From contig NZ_KB905813.1 in the NCBI RefSeq assembly GCF_000381025.1, positions 290,596-354,595 on the forward strand: DNA of 64,000 nucleotides, written 5' to 3'. Under the pieces are notes generated by a model. It made no database searches. It worked only from the letters and a program-made list of their open reading frames with translations, and was not told where the DNA came from. This document shows positions 41,835 to 50,040 of this stretch, in pieces (position 1 is the stretch's first letter; each line of letters starts with the position of its first letter). The stretch is from Streptomyces sulphureus DSM 40104 (GTDB lineage: Bacteria; Actinomycetota; Actinomycetes; Streptomycetales; Streptomycetaceae). A program made the position numbers and the translations under genes.

Positions 41835-42803
41835 ATGTCCTTCACCCGCCTCGCCGCAGCGACCACCCCGACCGCGCACGTCGGCCTCGGCCTCGCCGCC
41901 GTCGGACGCCCCGCCTACCTGACCCTCGGCCGCGACGGCGAGCTTCCCGCCCCGCGCACCGTCGAGGCGCTGCGGGCCCGCACGCACCAACTCCTCGACG
42001 CCGCCTACGCGCAGGGCGTCCGGTACGTCGACGCCGCACGCTCGTACGGGCGGGCCGAGGAGTTCCTCGCCGAGTGGCTGGATGCGCACCCGGAGGCGTC
42101 CGACCTCGTCGTCGGGAGCAAGTGGGGCTACACCTACGTCGGGGAGTGGCGCACCGACGCCGAGGTGCACGAGGTGAAGGACCACAGCACGGCCGCCTAC
42201 CGCCGCCAGATCGAGGAGACCCGCGCGCTCCTCGGCGACCGCCTCGACCTGTACCAGGTCCACTCGCTCACCCCCGACAGCCCGGCGCTCACCGACCCCG
42301 AGCTCCACGGCCTCCTCGCCGAACTCGCGGCCGAGGGCACCACCGTCGGCTTCTCCACCTCGGGGCCGGCGCAGGCCGACGCGATCCGCGCCGCGCTGCG
42401 CATCGAGAGCGGTGGGGCGCCGCTCTTCCGTACCGTGCAGTCCACCTGGAACCTGTTGGAGCCCTCGGCGTCGGACGCGCTCGCCGAGGCGCACGGAGCC
42501 GGGTTGACCGTGATCGTCAAGGAGGCGCTCGCCAACGGCAGGCTCGCGGGCCGGGCCGCGCCCGCCGAACTGCTTGCGGCGGCCGAGCAGGTGGGCGAGA
42601 GTCCGGACGCCGTCGCGCTCGCCGCCGTCCTGCTCCAGCCGTGGGCGGGTGTCGTGCTCTCGGGAGCCGCGACGGTCGGGGAGTTGGGGAGCAATCTCGG
42701 TGCCGTCGCAGAGCCGGGGTCGACGTTGCAGACCGGGCTGAGTCGCCTCGCGGAGGACGCGGAGGCGTACTGGGCGCACCGGGCGGGGCTTCCCTGGACG
42801 TGA
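41835..42803 (+). CDS. Aldo/keto reductase
   Basis: A 322-aa (beta/alpha)8-barrel oxidoreductase. Catalytic Asp/Tyr in VRYVDAARSYGRAEEFL, Lys in VVGSKWGYTY and His in LDLYQVHSLT. NADPH binding near the C-terminus (PWAGVVLSGAATVGEL). The substrate is unknown. ATG follows CAGGAG. It ends at the operator of the next regulator. Confidence 0.9.
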   Translation: MSFTRLAAATTPTAHVGLGLAAVGRPAYLTLGRDGELPAPRTVEALRARTHQLLDAAYAQGVRYVDAARSYGRAEEFLAEWLDAHPEASDLVVGSKWGYTYVGEWRTDAEVHEVKDHSTAAYRRQIEETRALLGDRLDLYQVHSLTPDSPALTDPELHGLLAELAAEGTTVGFSTSGPAQADAIRAALRIESGGAPLFRTVQSTWNLLEPSASDALAEAHGAGLTVIVKEALANGRLAGRAAPAELLAAAEQVGESPDAVALAAVLLQPWAGVVLSGAATVGELGSNLGAVAEPGSTLQTGLSRLAEDAEAYWAHRAGLPWT

Positions 42804-42838
42804 GACGAGGGTGTCTCACGCGGTGTAGTCTCGTCTCA
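42801..42838 (+). promoter_or_regulatory. Operator and promoter of the TetR-MFS pair
   Basis: TGAGAC-GAGGGT-GTCTCA (42801-42818) is a perfect dyad. CTCGTCTCA at 42830-42838 is an inverted copy of TGAGACGAG at 42801-42809. TAGTCT at 42826-42831 is a -10 candidate only 6 nt before the ATG, so the repressor would sit directly on the promoter. Confidence 0.6.
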
Positions 42839-43386
42839 TGACCACCGATCGAGAGGCGTTGCTCGGCTCCACGGCGGAGCTGCTCACCCGCCGCCCGGCG
42901 GCCTCCATGGACGAGATCGCCAAGGCGGCCGGCGTCAGCCGCGCCACGCTCCACCGCTACTACGCAGGCCGCGACGCCCTCGTGCGCGCCCTCGAAGAGC
43001 TCGCCCTCAGCCGGCTCGACACGGCACTCGACGCCGTCCGCCCCGAGGAGGGCGATCCGCAGGACGCCGTCCGCCGCGTGATCGCCGGGACCGAGCCGCT
43101 CGCGGGCTTCCTCGCCTTCCTCATCACGGAGAACCAGCTCTTCGAGCCCGGCCGGCAGCACGAGGGCTGGCGCCGCATCGACGACCGGCTCTGCGCCCTC
43201 TTCACACGCGGCCAGGAGTCGGGGCACTTCCGCGTCGACCTGACGGCCGCCTTCCTCACCGAGGCGCTGTACGCGCTGATCACGGCCGCTGCCTGGGCGG
43301 TCCAGGACGGCAAGGTAGCGGCCCGCAGCGCCACCCCGATGACGGCGGAACTCCTCCTCGGCGGCGCCCTGCGGAGGGCCCGATGA
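42838..43386 (+). CDS. TetR-family regulator (leaderless)
   Basis: A 182-aa repressor with HTH SMDEIAKAAGVSRATLHRYY. No ribosome site exists: the ATG lies 6 nt after TAGTCT. Its stop overlaps the MFS start (ATGA), so it and the pump form one autoregulated unit, the classic drug-efflux arrangement. The inducer is unknown. Confidence 0.9.
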   Translation: MTTDREALLGSTAELLTRRPAASMDEIAKAAGVSRATLHRYYAGRDALVRALEELALSRLDTALDAVRPEEGDPQDAVRRVIAGTEPLAGFLAFLITENQLFEPGRQHEGWRRIDDRLCALFTRGQESGHFRVDLTAAFLTEALYALITAAAWAVQDGKVAARSATPMTAELLLGGALRRAR

Positions 43387-44921
43387 GCGGGGCGCCGCTC
43401 CCCGCGACCGCCGCGCCGCTCTCCCGCCGCGCCCGCTGGTTGGCGCTCACGGTGCTCGTGCTCGCCGTCCTCCTCGTCGCCGTCGACGCCACGGTGCTCG
43501 GGCTGGCGACGCCCTTCCTCAGCGAGGACCTCAGGCCCACCAGCACGCAGCTACTGTGGATCGGCGACATCTACTCGTTCGTCATCGCGGGGCTGCTCGT
43601 CTCGATGGGCAGCCTCGGGGATCGGATCGGCCGCAAGCGGCTGCTGCTGGCGGGGGCGGCCGTCTTCGGCGTCGTCTCGGTGCTCACCGCCTACGCGCAC
43701 AGCCCCGAGGCGATGATCGTGTGGCGGGCGCTGCTCGGCGTCGCGGGTGCCACGCTCATGCCGTCGACGCTGGCGCTCATCCGCAACATCTTCCCCGACC
43801 CGAAGGAGCGCAGCCTCGCCATCGGGATCTGGGGCGCGATGGCCTCGGCGGGTGCCGCGCTCGGGCCCGTGGTCGGCGGCTTCCTGCTGGAGCACTTCTG
43901 GTGGGGCTCGGTCTTCCTGATCAACCTTCCCGTGATGGCGGTGCTCGTCGTCGTCGGCGCCAGGCTGCTGCCCGAGTCGCGGAACCCCCATCCGGGGCCG
44001 TGGGACCTGCCGAGCGTGGGGCTCTCCACCATCGGCATGATCGCCGTCGTCTACGGGATCAAGGAGGCGGCGGCGCACGGGCCGACGCTTCCGGCGGGCG
44101 TGGCCGTCGTCCTCGGCGTCGCCGCGGTCACCGTTTTCGTGCGGCGCCAACTCCGGCTCGACGCGCCCCTGTTGAACATGCGGCTCTTCGCCAACCGCGG
44201 GTTCAGCGGGGCCGTCCTCGCCGACCTGCTCACCATCCTCGGCCTCGCGGGTCTCGTCTTCTTCCTCTCGCAGTTCCTTCAGATGGTGCAGGGGCGCTCG
44301 CCGTTGCAGGCCGGGCTCGCCGAACTGCCCGCCACGGTGGGTTCCGTGGTCGCGGGGCTGCTCGCCGGCCGGGTGGCGCGGCGCACCTCGGTGCGCGGCG
44401 CCGTCTCCGGGGGACTCGCTGCGGTCGGCGTCGCGCTCGGCGCCTGCGTGTGGCTCCAGGCGACGACGGGGTACTGGCTCCTCGGCGCGGTGCTCCTCAC
44501 CGTCGGCGTAGGGGCGGGACTCGCGTTCACGGTCACGGCGGACGTCATCCTCTCCAGCGTCCCCAAGGAGCAGGCCGGCTCGGCCTCCGCCGTCTCGGAG
44601 ACGGCATACGAACTCGGCTCGGCGCTCGGCATCGCGCTGCTCGGCTCCGTGGTCACCGGCTTCTACCGCTCCTTCCCCACACCGCACGGCGTCGACGAGT
44701 CGACGGCCGAAGGAGCACGTGAGTCGCTGGGGGAGGCGGTGCAGCGTGCGCACCAACTCCCGCCCGCGGAAGGGGCGAAGCTTCTCGACGCGGCGCGCGG
44801 GACCTTCACCGAGGGCTTGCGCGCGGGCGCCGGCACCGGTGCCGTCGTCCTCCTCGGTGCGGCGGTGCTCGCCTGGCACCTGCTGCGCGGGCAACGGCTG
44901 GGGACGGTCCCCGAGGAGTGA
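43383..44921 (+). CDS. MFS drug efflux transporter, 14-TM DHA2 type
   Basis: A 512-aa membrane protein with about 14 transmembrane segments. Family signs: motif near helix 1 VAVDATVLGLATPFL, loop 2-3 GSLGDRIGRKRLL and motif C WGAMASAGAALGPVVGGFLL. It resembles QacA/SmvA-type proton-driven exporters of cationic compounds. Start ATG lies within the TetR stop. The gene converges with plsC. Confidence 0.92.
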   Translation: MSGAPLPATAAPLSRRARWLALTVLVLAVLLVAVDATVLGLATPFLSEDLRPTSTQLLWIGDIYSFVIAGLLVSMGSLGDRIGRKRLLLAGAAVFGVVSVLTAYAHSPEAMIVWRALLGVAGATLMPSTLALIRNIFPDPKERSLAIGIWGAMASAGAALGPVVGGFLLEHFWWGSVFLINLPVMAVLVVVGARLLPESRNPHPGPWDLPSVGLSTIGMIAVVYGIKEAAAHGPTLPAGVAVVLGVAAVTVFVRRQLRLDAPLLNMRLFANRGFSGAVLADLLTILGLAGLVFFLSQFLQMVQGRSPLQAGLAELPATVGSVVAGLLAGRVARRTSVRGAVSGGLAAVGVALGACVWLQATTGYWLLGAVLLTVGVGAGLAFTVTADVILSSVPKEQAGSASAVSETAYELGSALGIALLGSVVTGFYRSFPTPHGVDESTAEGARESLGEAVQRAHQLPPAEGAKLLDAARGTFTEGLRAGAGTGAVVLLGAAVLAWHLLRGQRLGTVPEE

Positions 44922-45004
44922 GGGTCGCGCGGCGCGCGGCTCCGCTGCCGGGGGAGCGGTACGGCGGCCCGTCGAGCGAGACGCGGCCGCCTCGCGCCCG
45001 GGCA

Positions 45005-45035
45005 GCCGACTCGCCCGAGCAGCAGGGCAGTCGGC
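45005..45035. terminator. Bidirectional hairpin between MFS and plsC genes
   Basis: GCCGACT/AGTCGGC extended by GCCC/GGGC after one bulged base, loop of 8 nt, in the 127-bp convergent gap. Confidence 0.55.
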
Positions 45036-45048
45036 CGACGTGCCCGGG

Positions 45049-45729
45049 TCAGGCCGCCTGGGCCTTGGTGGCGTAGATGTCGACGTACTCCTGACCGGAG
45101 AGCTCCATGACCTCGCTCATCACCTCGTCGGTGACGGCGCGGAGGACGTAGCGGTCGCGGTCCATGCCGTCGTAGCGGGAGAAGTCGAGCGGTTCGCCGA
45201 AGCGCACCCGGATGCGCCGTCCGCCACCGAGTCGGGGCAGGCCCTTCCCGCCCGGCTGCACCTCGTCGGTGCCGATCATCGCGAAGGGCACGACGGGCGC
45301 TCCGGTCATCAGCGTCAGGCGGGCGATGCCCGTACGCCCGCGGTAGAGGCGGCCGTCGGGGGAGCGGGTCCCCTCGGGGTAGATCGCGAAGAGGCCCCCC
45401 TCCTCCAGCACCCGCCGGCCGGTCATCAGTGCGGCGACGCCGCCGCGCCCGCCGTCCCGGTCGACCGGGATCATGCCGACTCCGGTGAAGAACCACGCCA
45501 TGAGGCGGCCCTTGAAGCCCTTCCCGCTGACGTACTCGTCCTTGCCGATGAAGAAGACCTGCCGCTTGGTGACGAGCGGAAGGATCAGTGAGTCGATGAA
45601 CGTGAGGTGGTTGCCCGCGAGGATGACGGGGCCTTCGTCGGGGATGCGGTCGCCGCCCTCGACCTTCGGCCGGAAGAGCACCCGGAGGACCGGGCCGAGC
45701 ACTGCCTTGATCAGCAGGAAACGGGACAA
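45049..45729 (-). CDS. plsC: 1-acyl-glycerol-3-phosphate acyltransferase
   Basis: A 226-aa PlsC-type enzyme making phosphatidic acid at the inner membrane. HX4D box NHLTFIDS, motif 3 IYPEGTRSPDGRLYRGRTG and motif 4 VVPFAMIGTDEV. The frame extends to 45924, but GGAGG five bases before a TTG at 45729 and the family N-terminus (SRFLLIKAVLGP) point to TTG as the true start. The upstream extension is Arg-rich and not conserved. Confidence 0.92.
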   Translation of the reverse strand: MSRFLLIKAVLGPVLRVLFRPKVEGGDRIPDEGPVILAGNHLTFIDSLILPLVTKRQVFFIGKDEYVSGKGFKGRLMAWFFTGVGMIPVDRDGGRGGVAALMTGRRVLEEGGLFAIYPEGTRSPDGRLYRGRTGIARLTLMTGAPVVPFAMIGTDEVQPGGKGLPRLGGGRRIRVRFGEPLDFSRYDGMDRDRYVLRAVTDEVMSEVMELSGQEYVDIYATKAQAA

Positions 45730-46135
45730 CGTATCCTCCGCCCACTCTCGCCTACGCCGCCTCGCCCGGCGGCACTTGCTGGACGCCTCCCGCCCCGCCG
45801 GGCCGACCGCGGAGGCCGGCCGACAGCAGCGCAGGAACGCGCGGTTGAGGACGATACTCGCCGCTACCCGCAGGTTGCACACCGGGTTCACCGGGTCGGT
45901 ACGGGAAGTTGACGCAGGCGACACGGGCCGTGACCCCCGTTCGTTCGCCGCGCGTTCGCATCAAGGTCTCCCGTACGTACCGGGGGCGCGCCTACGATCG
46001 GCCCGTCCGCCGGCACGGCAGCGGACAGGCGTACCACGCACCCCGCGTGTGCCGTTCCGTACAGCGACGGCGACACGGGGCGTCCGGCACGCCGGCAACG
46101 CCATGCACGTCTCGTCACGGAGTTGAGGAGGGCCC
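45730..46135. other. 406-bp divergent region, plsC and glpQ-like genes
   Basis: No gene seen. It contains a TACGAT hexamer at 45993-45998 and a GTTCACC heptamer at 45886-45892 with a nearby GTTGCAC. These resemble PhoP half-sites, but the 12-bp period is one base off the usual 11. Confidence 0.4.
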
Positions 46136-47278
46136 ATGGGTCAGGAGTTGCGTCCGGGTCGAAGAACCCTGCTCTCGGCCGCGGTGCTCGGCGCCGCAGG
46201 TGCGACAACGATCGGGACGGCGGGCGGCGCCCAGGCGGCGTCCCGCGCGCACCGGCGAGGGGGCAAGGGGCTGCCGTTCCCCGCGGTCGTCGCGCACCGC
46301 GGTACGAGCGGCTACCGCCCGGAGCACACCTTCGGCTCGTACCGACTGGCGCTCGAGATGGGCGCGGACGTCATCGAGCAGGACCTCGTCCCGACCAAGG
46401 ACGGGCACCTCGTGTGCCGTCACGAGAACGACATCACCGCGACCACCGACGTCGCCGACCACGACGAGTTCGCCGACCGCAGGACCACCAAGAGCGTCGA
46501 CGGCGCCGAACTCACCGGCTGGTTCACCGAGGACTTCACGCTGCGGGAGCTCAAGACGCTCCGCGCCGTCGAGCGCATCCCGGACCAGCGCCAGCACAAC
46601 ACGCTCTACGACGGCCGTTGGGAGGTGCCCACCTTCGAGGAGGTCCTGCGATGGGCGCGCGAGAAGGGCCGCGAGCGCGGGCGCCCGATCTGGCTCCACA
46701 TCGAGACCAAGCACCCCACCTATTTCCGCGGACTGGGTCTCGCCCTGGAGAAGCCGCTGGCGAGGCTGCTCCGCAAGTACGGCCGCCACCGGGCCGATTC
46801 GCCGAACTTCGTGCAGTCCTTCGAGCCGAGCAGCATCGAGCAGCTCTCGCACCTCGTCGCCTGCCCGGGCGTGGTGCTGCTCTCCGACGCCGACTCGCAG
46901 CCGTGGGACTTCGTGGAGTCCGGCGACCCGCGGACCGTCGCCGACCTCGTCGAGCCGGAGGGCCTCGCCGAGATCGCCGGGTACGCCGCAGGCATCGGCC
47001 CGACGCTCGAACTCGTCATCCCGCGCCGCGAGGACGACACCCTCGACGAGCCGAGCAGCCTCGTCGACGACGCGCACGACGCCGGCCTCGTCGTCCACCC
47101 GTACACCGTCCGCAACGAGAACAGCTTCCTCCCCGCCGACTTCCGCAGGGGCGAGGACCCCAACGCCTACGGCGACGCCTTCGGCTACTTCCGGAAGCTC
47201 TACGCCACCGGCATCGACGGCCTCTTCTCGGACAACTGCGACACAGCCCTGCTCGCCGCCGAGGAGTTCCGCGGCTGA
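46136..47278 (+). CDS. Secreted glycerophosphodiester phosphodiesterase
   Basis: A 380-aa GlpQ-type enzyme that releases glycerol-3-phosphate from phospholipid headgroup diesters or teichoic acid. The twin-arginine signal (PGRRTLLSAAVLGAAG) predicts export. The catalytic barrel has VVAHRGTSGYRPEHT (His), ADVIEQDLVPTKDG (Glu/Asp calcium ligands) and a second His in LVCRHEND. GAGGAGGG precedes the ATG. S. coelicolor has a PhoP-regulated homologue at the same place, from memory. A long terminator follows. Confidence 0.92.
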   Translation: MGQELRPGRRTLLSAAVLGAAGATTIGTAGGAQAASRAHRRGGKGLPFPAVVAHRGTSGYRPEHTFGSYRLALEMGADVIEQDLVPTKDGHLVCRHENDITATTDVADHDEFADRRTTKSVDGAELTGWFTEDFTLRELKTLRAVERIPDQRQHNTLYDGRWEVPTFEEVLRWAREKGRERGRPIWLHIETKHPTYFRGLGLALEKPLARLLRKYGRHRADSPNFVQSFEPSSIEQLSHLVACPGVVLLSDADSQPWDFVESGDPRTVADLVEPEGLAEIAGYAAGIGPTLELVIPRREDDTLDEPSSLVDDAHDAGLVVHPYTVRNENSFLPADFRRGEDPNAYGDAFGYFRKLYATGIDGLFSDNCDTALLAAEEFRG

Positions 47279-47282
47279 GGAA

Positions 47283-47310
47283 CGGCCCCGGCGCGAGCGC
47301 GCCGGGGCCG
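47283..47310 (+). terminator. Terminator after the phosphodiesterase gene
   Basis: A perfect 13-bp inverted repeat (CGGCCCCGGCGCG and CGCGCCGGGGCCG) with a 2-nt AG spacer, directly after the stop codon. Confidence 0.8.
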
Positions 47311-47547
47311 CCTCCGGGGCGTGCGAAACCCGTGCGTCCGTGGGGAGTTGGCAAAGTCACACGGCGCCCCGCCACGTTCCCGTTGTCCCCGATGCCTGCG
47401 CACAATGCCCACGAGCGAGGTTCCGCTGCGGCGGCCCGGGGGAATGGTGCGAGAGGCGACCGGCCGGGCCGGTGCCACCGACCCGGTGCGGCAGACCCTC
47501 GATCGCTTGACGCCCGGGTGAGACGAGCATTGGGGAGGCATGCGCAC

Positions 47548-48036
47548 ATGGGCACCAGCGTGACCATCTCTGCGGCGGGCGAGCGGGACGCCGAACAGAT
47601 ACTCAAACTCCAGTACCTCTGCTTCCAGAGCGAGGCCGAACGGTACGGCGACTACGGCATCGCCCCGCTCACCGAGACGCAGGAGGAGTTCCGCGCCCAA
47701 CTCGCCCGCACGACGGTGCTGGTGGCGAGGCTCGGCGAGGAGATCGTCGGCGCCGTACGCGCGAGCCTCGACGAGGACGGCACGGTCAGCGTGGGCCGTC
47801 TCATCGTCCATCCCAGGCTCCAGCGGCACGGACTCGGCGGGCGGCTCCTCGCCGGCGTCGAGCAGCGGCTCGCGGAGGCGGGCGCCCGGCGCTACCGGCT
47901 CGTCACGGGCGGGCGCAGCGAGGGGAACCAGCGGCTCTACCGCCGTTACGGGTACACACCGGCCGGCACCGAGCGGGATCGCGACGTCGTCCTGCTCACG
48001 ATGGTGAAGGACGCCGCCGAGCCGGCCGGCGTCTGA
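47548..48036 (+). CDS. GNAT N-acetyltransferase
   Basis: A 162-aa acetyltransferase with motif A VGRLIVHPRLQRHGLGGRLL and motif B SEGNQRLYRRYGYTPAGTE. An unusual N-terminal part contains LQYLCFQSEAERYGDYGIAP. Substrate unknown. The ATG at 47548 follows GGGGAGG; an ATG at 47540 is in another frame. Confidence 0.88.
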   Translation: MGTSVTISAAGERDAEQILKLQYLCFQSEAERYGDYGIAPLTETQEEFRAQLARTTVLVARLGEEIVGAVRASLDEDGTVSVGRLIVHPRLQRHGLGGRLLAGVEQRLAEAGARRYRLVTGGRSEGNQRLYRRYGYTPAGTERDRDVVLLTMVKDAAEPAGV

Positions 48037-48045
48037 GCGCTCCCC

Positions 48046-48072
48046 GCGGCACCCGCTCCGCGCGGGTGCCGC
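48046..48072. terminator. Bidirectional terminator
   Basis: A perfect 11-bp stem (GCGGCACCCGC and GCGGGTGCCGC), loop 5 nt, between the GNAT gene and the convergent membrane-protein gene. Confidence 0.75.
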
Positions 48073-48087
48073 CAACCCCCGTGCGGC

Positions 48088-48552
48088 TCAGGCGTGTTCG
48101 CGCCGCAGCCACCACAGCCCGGTGAGCGGCAGCAGGACGGGGATGAAGAGGTAACCCATGCCGTAGTCGGACCAGACGGTCGCGTCGGGGAAGGCGTCCG
48201 GCTCGACGAGCGTCCAGGTGCCGACCGCGAGGACGCCGAGCAGCTCGACGCAGCAGCAGACGAGTGCCGCCCTCCGCGCGCCCTCGCCGCCCCGTACGAG
48301 CGAGACGGTGATGAAGGCGTAGACGAGTGCGGCGACGGCCGAGAGCACATAGGCGAGCGGTGCCTCGTCGAAGCGGGTCGTCACCTGTACGAGCGAACGT
48401 GAGGCGGCGCCGACGGTGAAGATCCCGTAGAGCGTGACGAGGAGCCGCCCCGGTCCGCTGGCGAGACGGCGCCGCGGGCGCGGCGCGTCCGTGCTTTCCG
48501 CGGTTGTCCCGTGCTCGGCGCGTACCGCGCCCTCGGAGTGGTCAGGCGCCAC
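48088..48552 (-). CDS. Integral membrane protein, second of a pair
   Basis: A 154-aa protein with a charged N-terminus (about 35 residues) and four hydrophobic segments, ending in LPLTGLWWLRREHA. GTG start at 48552. It overlaps the end of the upstream membrane-protein gene by 11 bp, so the two are translationally linked and probably form one complex. No function is known. Confidence 0.8.
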   Translation of the reverse strand: MAPDHSEGAVRAEHGTTAESTDAPRPRRRLASGPGRLLVTLYGIFTVGAASRSLVQVTTRFDEAPLAYVLSAVAALVYAFITVSLVRGGEGARRAALVCCCVELLGVLAVGTWTLVEPDAFPDATVWSDYGMGYLFIPVLLPLTGLWWLRREHA

Positions 48553-48913
48553 TTCCGCCTCCCCAGATGTCGTAGAGCCGCACTTGGAGCACGGCCAGCA
48601 CGACCGCCCCTGCGACCACCGTCAGCGAGCCCCACCTCGTCCGCTCGGTGAGGGAGAGCAGTCCGACGACGGGGATGCACGCGAAGACGCCGAGCAGGTA
48701 CGAGACGAAGATCACCGTTCCGTCGTCGGGGTGCTCGCCCCGCGCCAACTGCACGATACCGACGACCAACTGCACCACCGTCAGCGCGAAGACGACCGCC
48801 ATGCCGGCGAAGTGCCAGTCCTTGGTGGGTTGGTCGCGGTAGGCGGCCCAGCCGCACCAGGCGGCGAGCGCCAGCGCGGCAACGGCCAGCGCGACCGTCA
48901 GCGGGGTGAGCAT
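48542..48913 (-). CDS. Integral membrane protein, first of a pair
   Basis: A 123-aa protein with four predicted transmembrane helices (LTVALAVAALALAAWCGWAA; FAGMAVVFALTVVQLVVGIV; VIFVSYLLGVFACIPVVGLL; LTVVAGAVVLAVLQVRLYDI). No family name recognised; the two-gene arrangement recurs in Streptomyces. TAGACT at 48925-48920 lies 6 nt before the ATG without a ribosome site, predicting a leaderless mRNA. Confidence 0.8.
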   Translation of the reverse strand: MLTPLTVALAVAALALAAWCGWAAYRDQPTKDWHFAGMAVVFALTVVQLVVGIVQLARGEHPDDGTVIFVSYLLGVFACIPVVGLLSLTERTRWGSLTVVAGAVVLAVLQVRLYDIWGGGSGA

Positions 48914-49007
48914 GCGCCGAGTCTATGCAGCCGCGGGCCGCCGCCTGCGCCCGGGCCCGGTGCCCCACCCGAGGCGGGGCGCGAGCAGCGAAGTAGCCTG
49001 GCTGCTC

Positions 49008-49661
49008 ATGAAGATCCACGGCACCGGCCTGCTGTTCGACAACGACGGCACACTCGTCTCTTCGCTCGACTCGGTGGTGCGCTGCTGGACCCGATGGGCC
49101 GAGGAGTACGGCGTCACCGCCGAGGACTACGCCCGCGTCGGGCTCCACGGCCGCCCGGCCGCGGAGATCGTCGCCGACCTTCTCCCTCCCGAGCAGGTAC
49201 CCGAGGCGGTCGAGCGGATCGCCGCGCTGGAGCTGGAGGACGTCAGCCGGGGCGGCGGCGTCGAATCCCTGCCGGGGACCGCCAGGGTGCTGCGGGGACT
49301 GCCCCGCGACGTGTGGGCCGTGGTCACCTCGGCCACTCGCGAGCTCGCGTCGGCGCGGCTGCACCGCGTAGGCATCGAGGCGCCCGTGCTCGTCGCGGCC
49401 GACGACATCACGCACGGCAAACCGGACCCCGAGCCGTACCTCCTCGGTGCGGAGCGGCTGGGGTGCGAGCCTTCGGAGTGCGTCGTCTTCGAGGACGCCC
49501 CCGCGGGGCTGGAGGCCGGCCGGGCCGCCGGAATGTGGACCGTGGGCTTGGCCACAACCCACCGTGCCGACGAGCTCAAGGCCGACCTCGTCGTACCCGA
49601 TCTCGCGGGGCTGTCCGTGCAGGTCACGGACGTCGGCTTGGAGGTCTCCGCGGCGGCCTGA
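49008..49661 (+). CDS. HAD-superfamily sugar-phosphatase-like hydrolase
   Basis: A 217-aa HAD enzyme of the beta-phosphoglucomutase/2-deoxyglucose-6-phosphatase type: nucleophile FDNDGTLVSS, motif II VVTSATRELA, motif III GKPDPEPYLLGAERL and motif IV VVFEDAPAGLEAGRAAG. It likely dephosphorylates a sugar phosphate. TAGCCT at 48994-48999 lies 8 nt before the ATG and no ribosome site is seen, so it is probably leaderless. Confidence 0.9.
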   Translation: MKIHGTGLLFDNDGTLVSSLDSVVRCWTRWAEEYGVTAEDYARVGLHGRPAAEIVADLLPPEQVPEAVERIAALELEDVSRGGGVESLPGTARVLRGLPRDVWAVVTSATRELASARLHRVGIEAPVLVAADDITHGKPDPEPYLLGAERLGCEPSECVVFEDAPAGLEAGRAAGMWTVGLATTHRADELKADLVVPDLAGLSVQVTDVGLEVSAAA

Positions 49662-49752
49662 CGGGGGCGACGCACGGGCACATGTCCGCGATGCGGACAC
49701 TGTTGTCCACGAGCCGGTGACCGTGCGGCTTCCTTCTGGTTTACTGACAGGC

Positions 49753-49848
49753 ATGAACGCGACGAGCTGCCGCACCCCTGCGACCGAGGCGAAGATGGCG
49801 CCCGGTGCTCGTTGTCGCCGTGCGATGCGTCGAATGTGCGCCCACTGA
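49753..49848 (+). CDS. Candidate 31-aa leader peptide upstream of metNIQ
   Basis: An ATG at 49753, 7 nt after a TTTACT hexamer and without a ribosome site, opens a short frame. It ends GARCRRAMRRMCAH, with two Cys and two Met among Arg residues in its last 11 positions. The stop codon forms part of the palindrome TGAGGGCCCTCA. Position and composition suit ribosome-mediated attenuation of the methionine transporter by Met or Cys supply. Evidence is composition and position only. Confidence 0.5.
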   Translation: MNATSCRTPATEAKMAPGARCRRAMRRMCAH

Positions 49849-50040
49849 GGGCCCTCACCCGAGCCGGACGAAGCGGACCCGCGCCCCGAAGCGAGTCCTG
49901 AGCGCGCCCCCGCGCACCCCCCGACAGGCGCCGAAGCGCCCGGAAGTCCCGAGCTCAGCCAGCACGCCCCTGCCGGGCAGCCGCGCCACGCGCCGGCTCC
50001 CTCACGCGCGGGCACACCCACACACGACGACGGAAACCCT
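49846..50040 (+). promoter_or_regulatory. metN leader with alternative stems
   Basis: After the leader peptide come the palindrome TGAGGGCCCTCA (49846-49857), then the hairpin GGCGC-CGAA-GCGCC (49927-49940), and then a C-rich, poorly structured stretch to the GTG of metN. The metN ribosome site (CGGAAA) is weak. I found no SAM-riboswitch core that I could recognise. Confidence 0.4.

Noticed and set aside
45860..45905. PHO box upstream of the glycerophosphodiesterase gene
   Set aside because: GTTGCAC and GTTCACC are 12 bp apart, not 11, and lie about 240 bp from the gene, so support is too weak.
49662..50040. SAM riboswitch before metNIQ
   Set aside because: No recognisable SAM-I or SAM-IV core; a leader peptide explains the region better.
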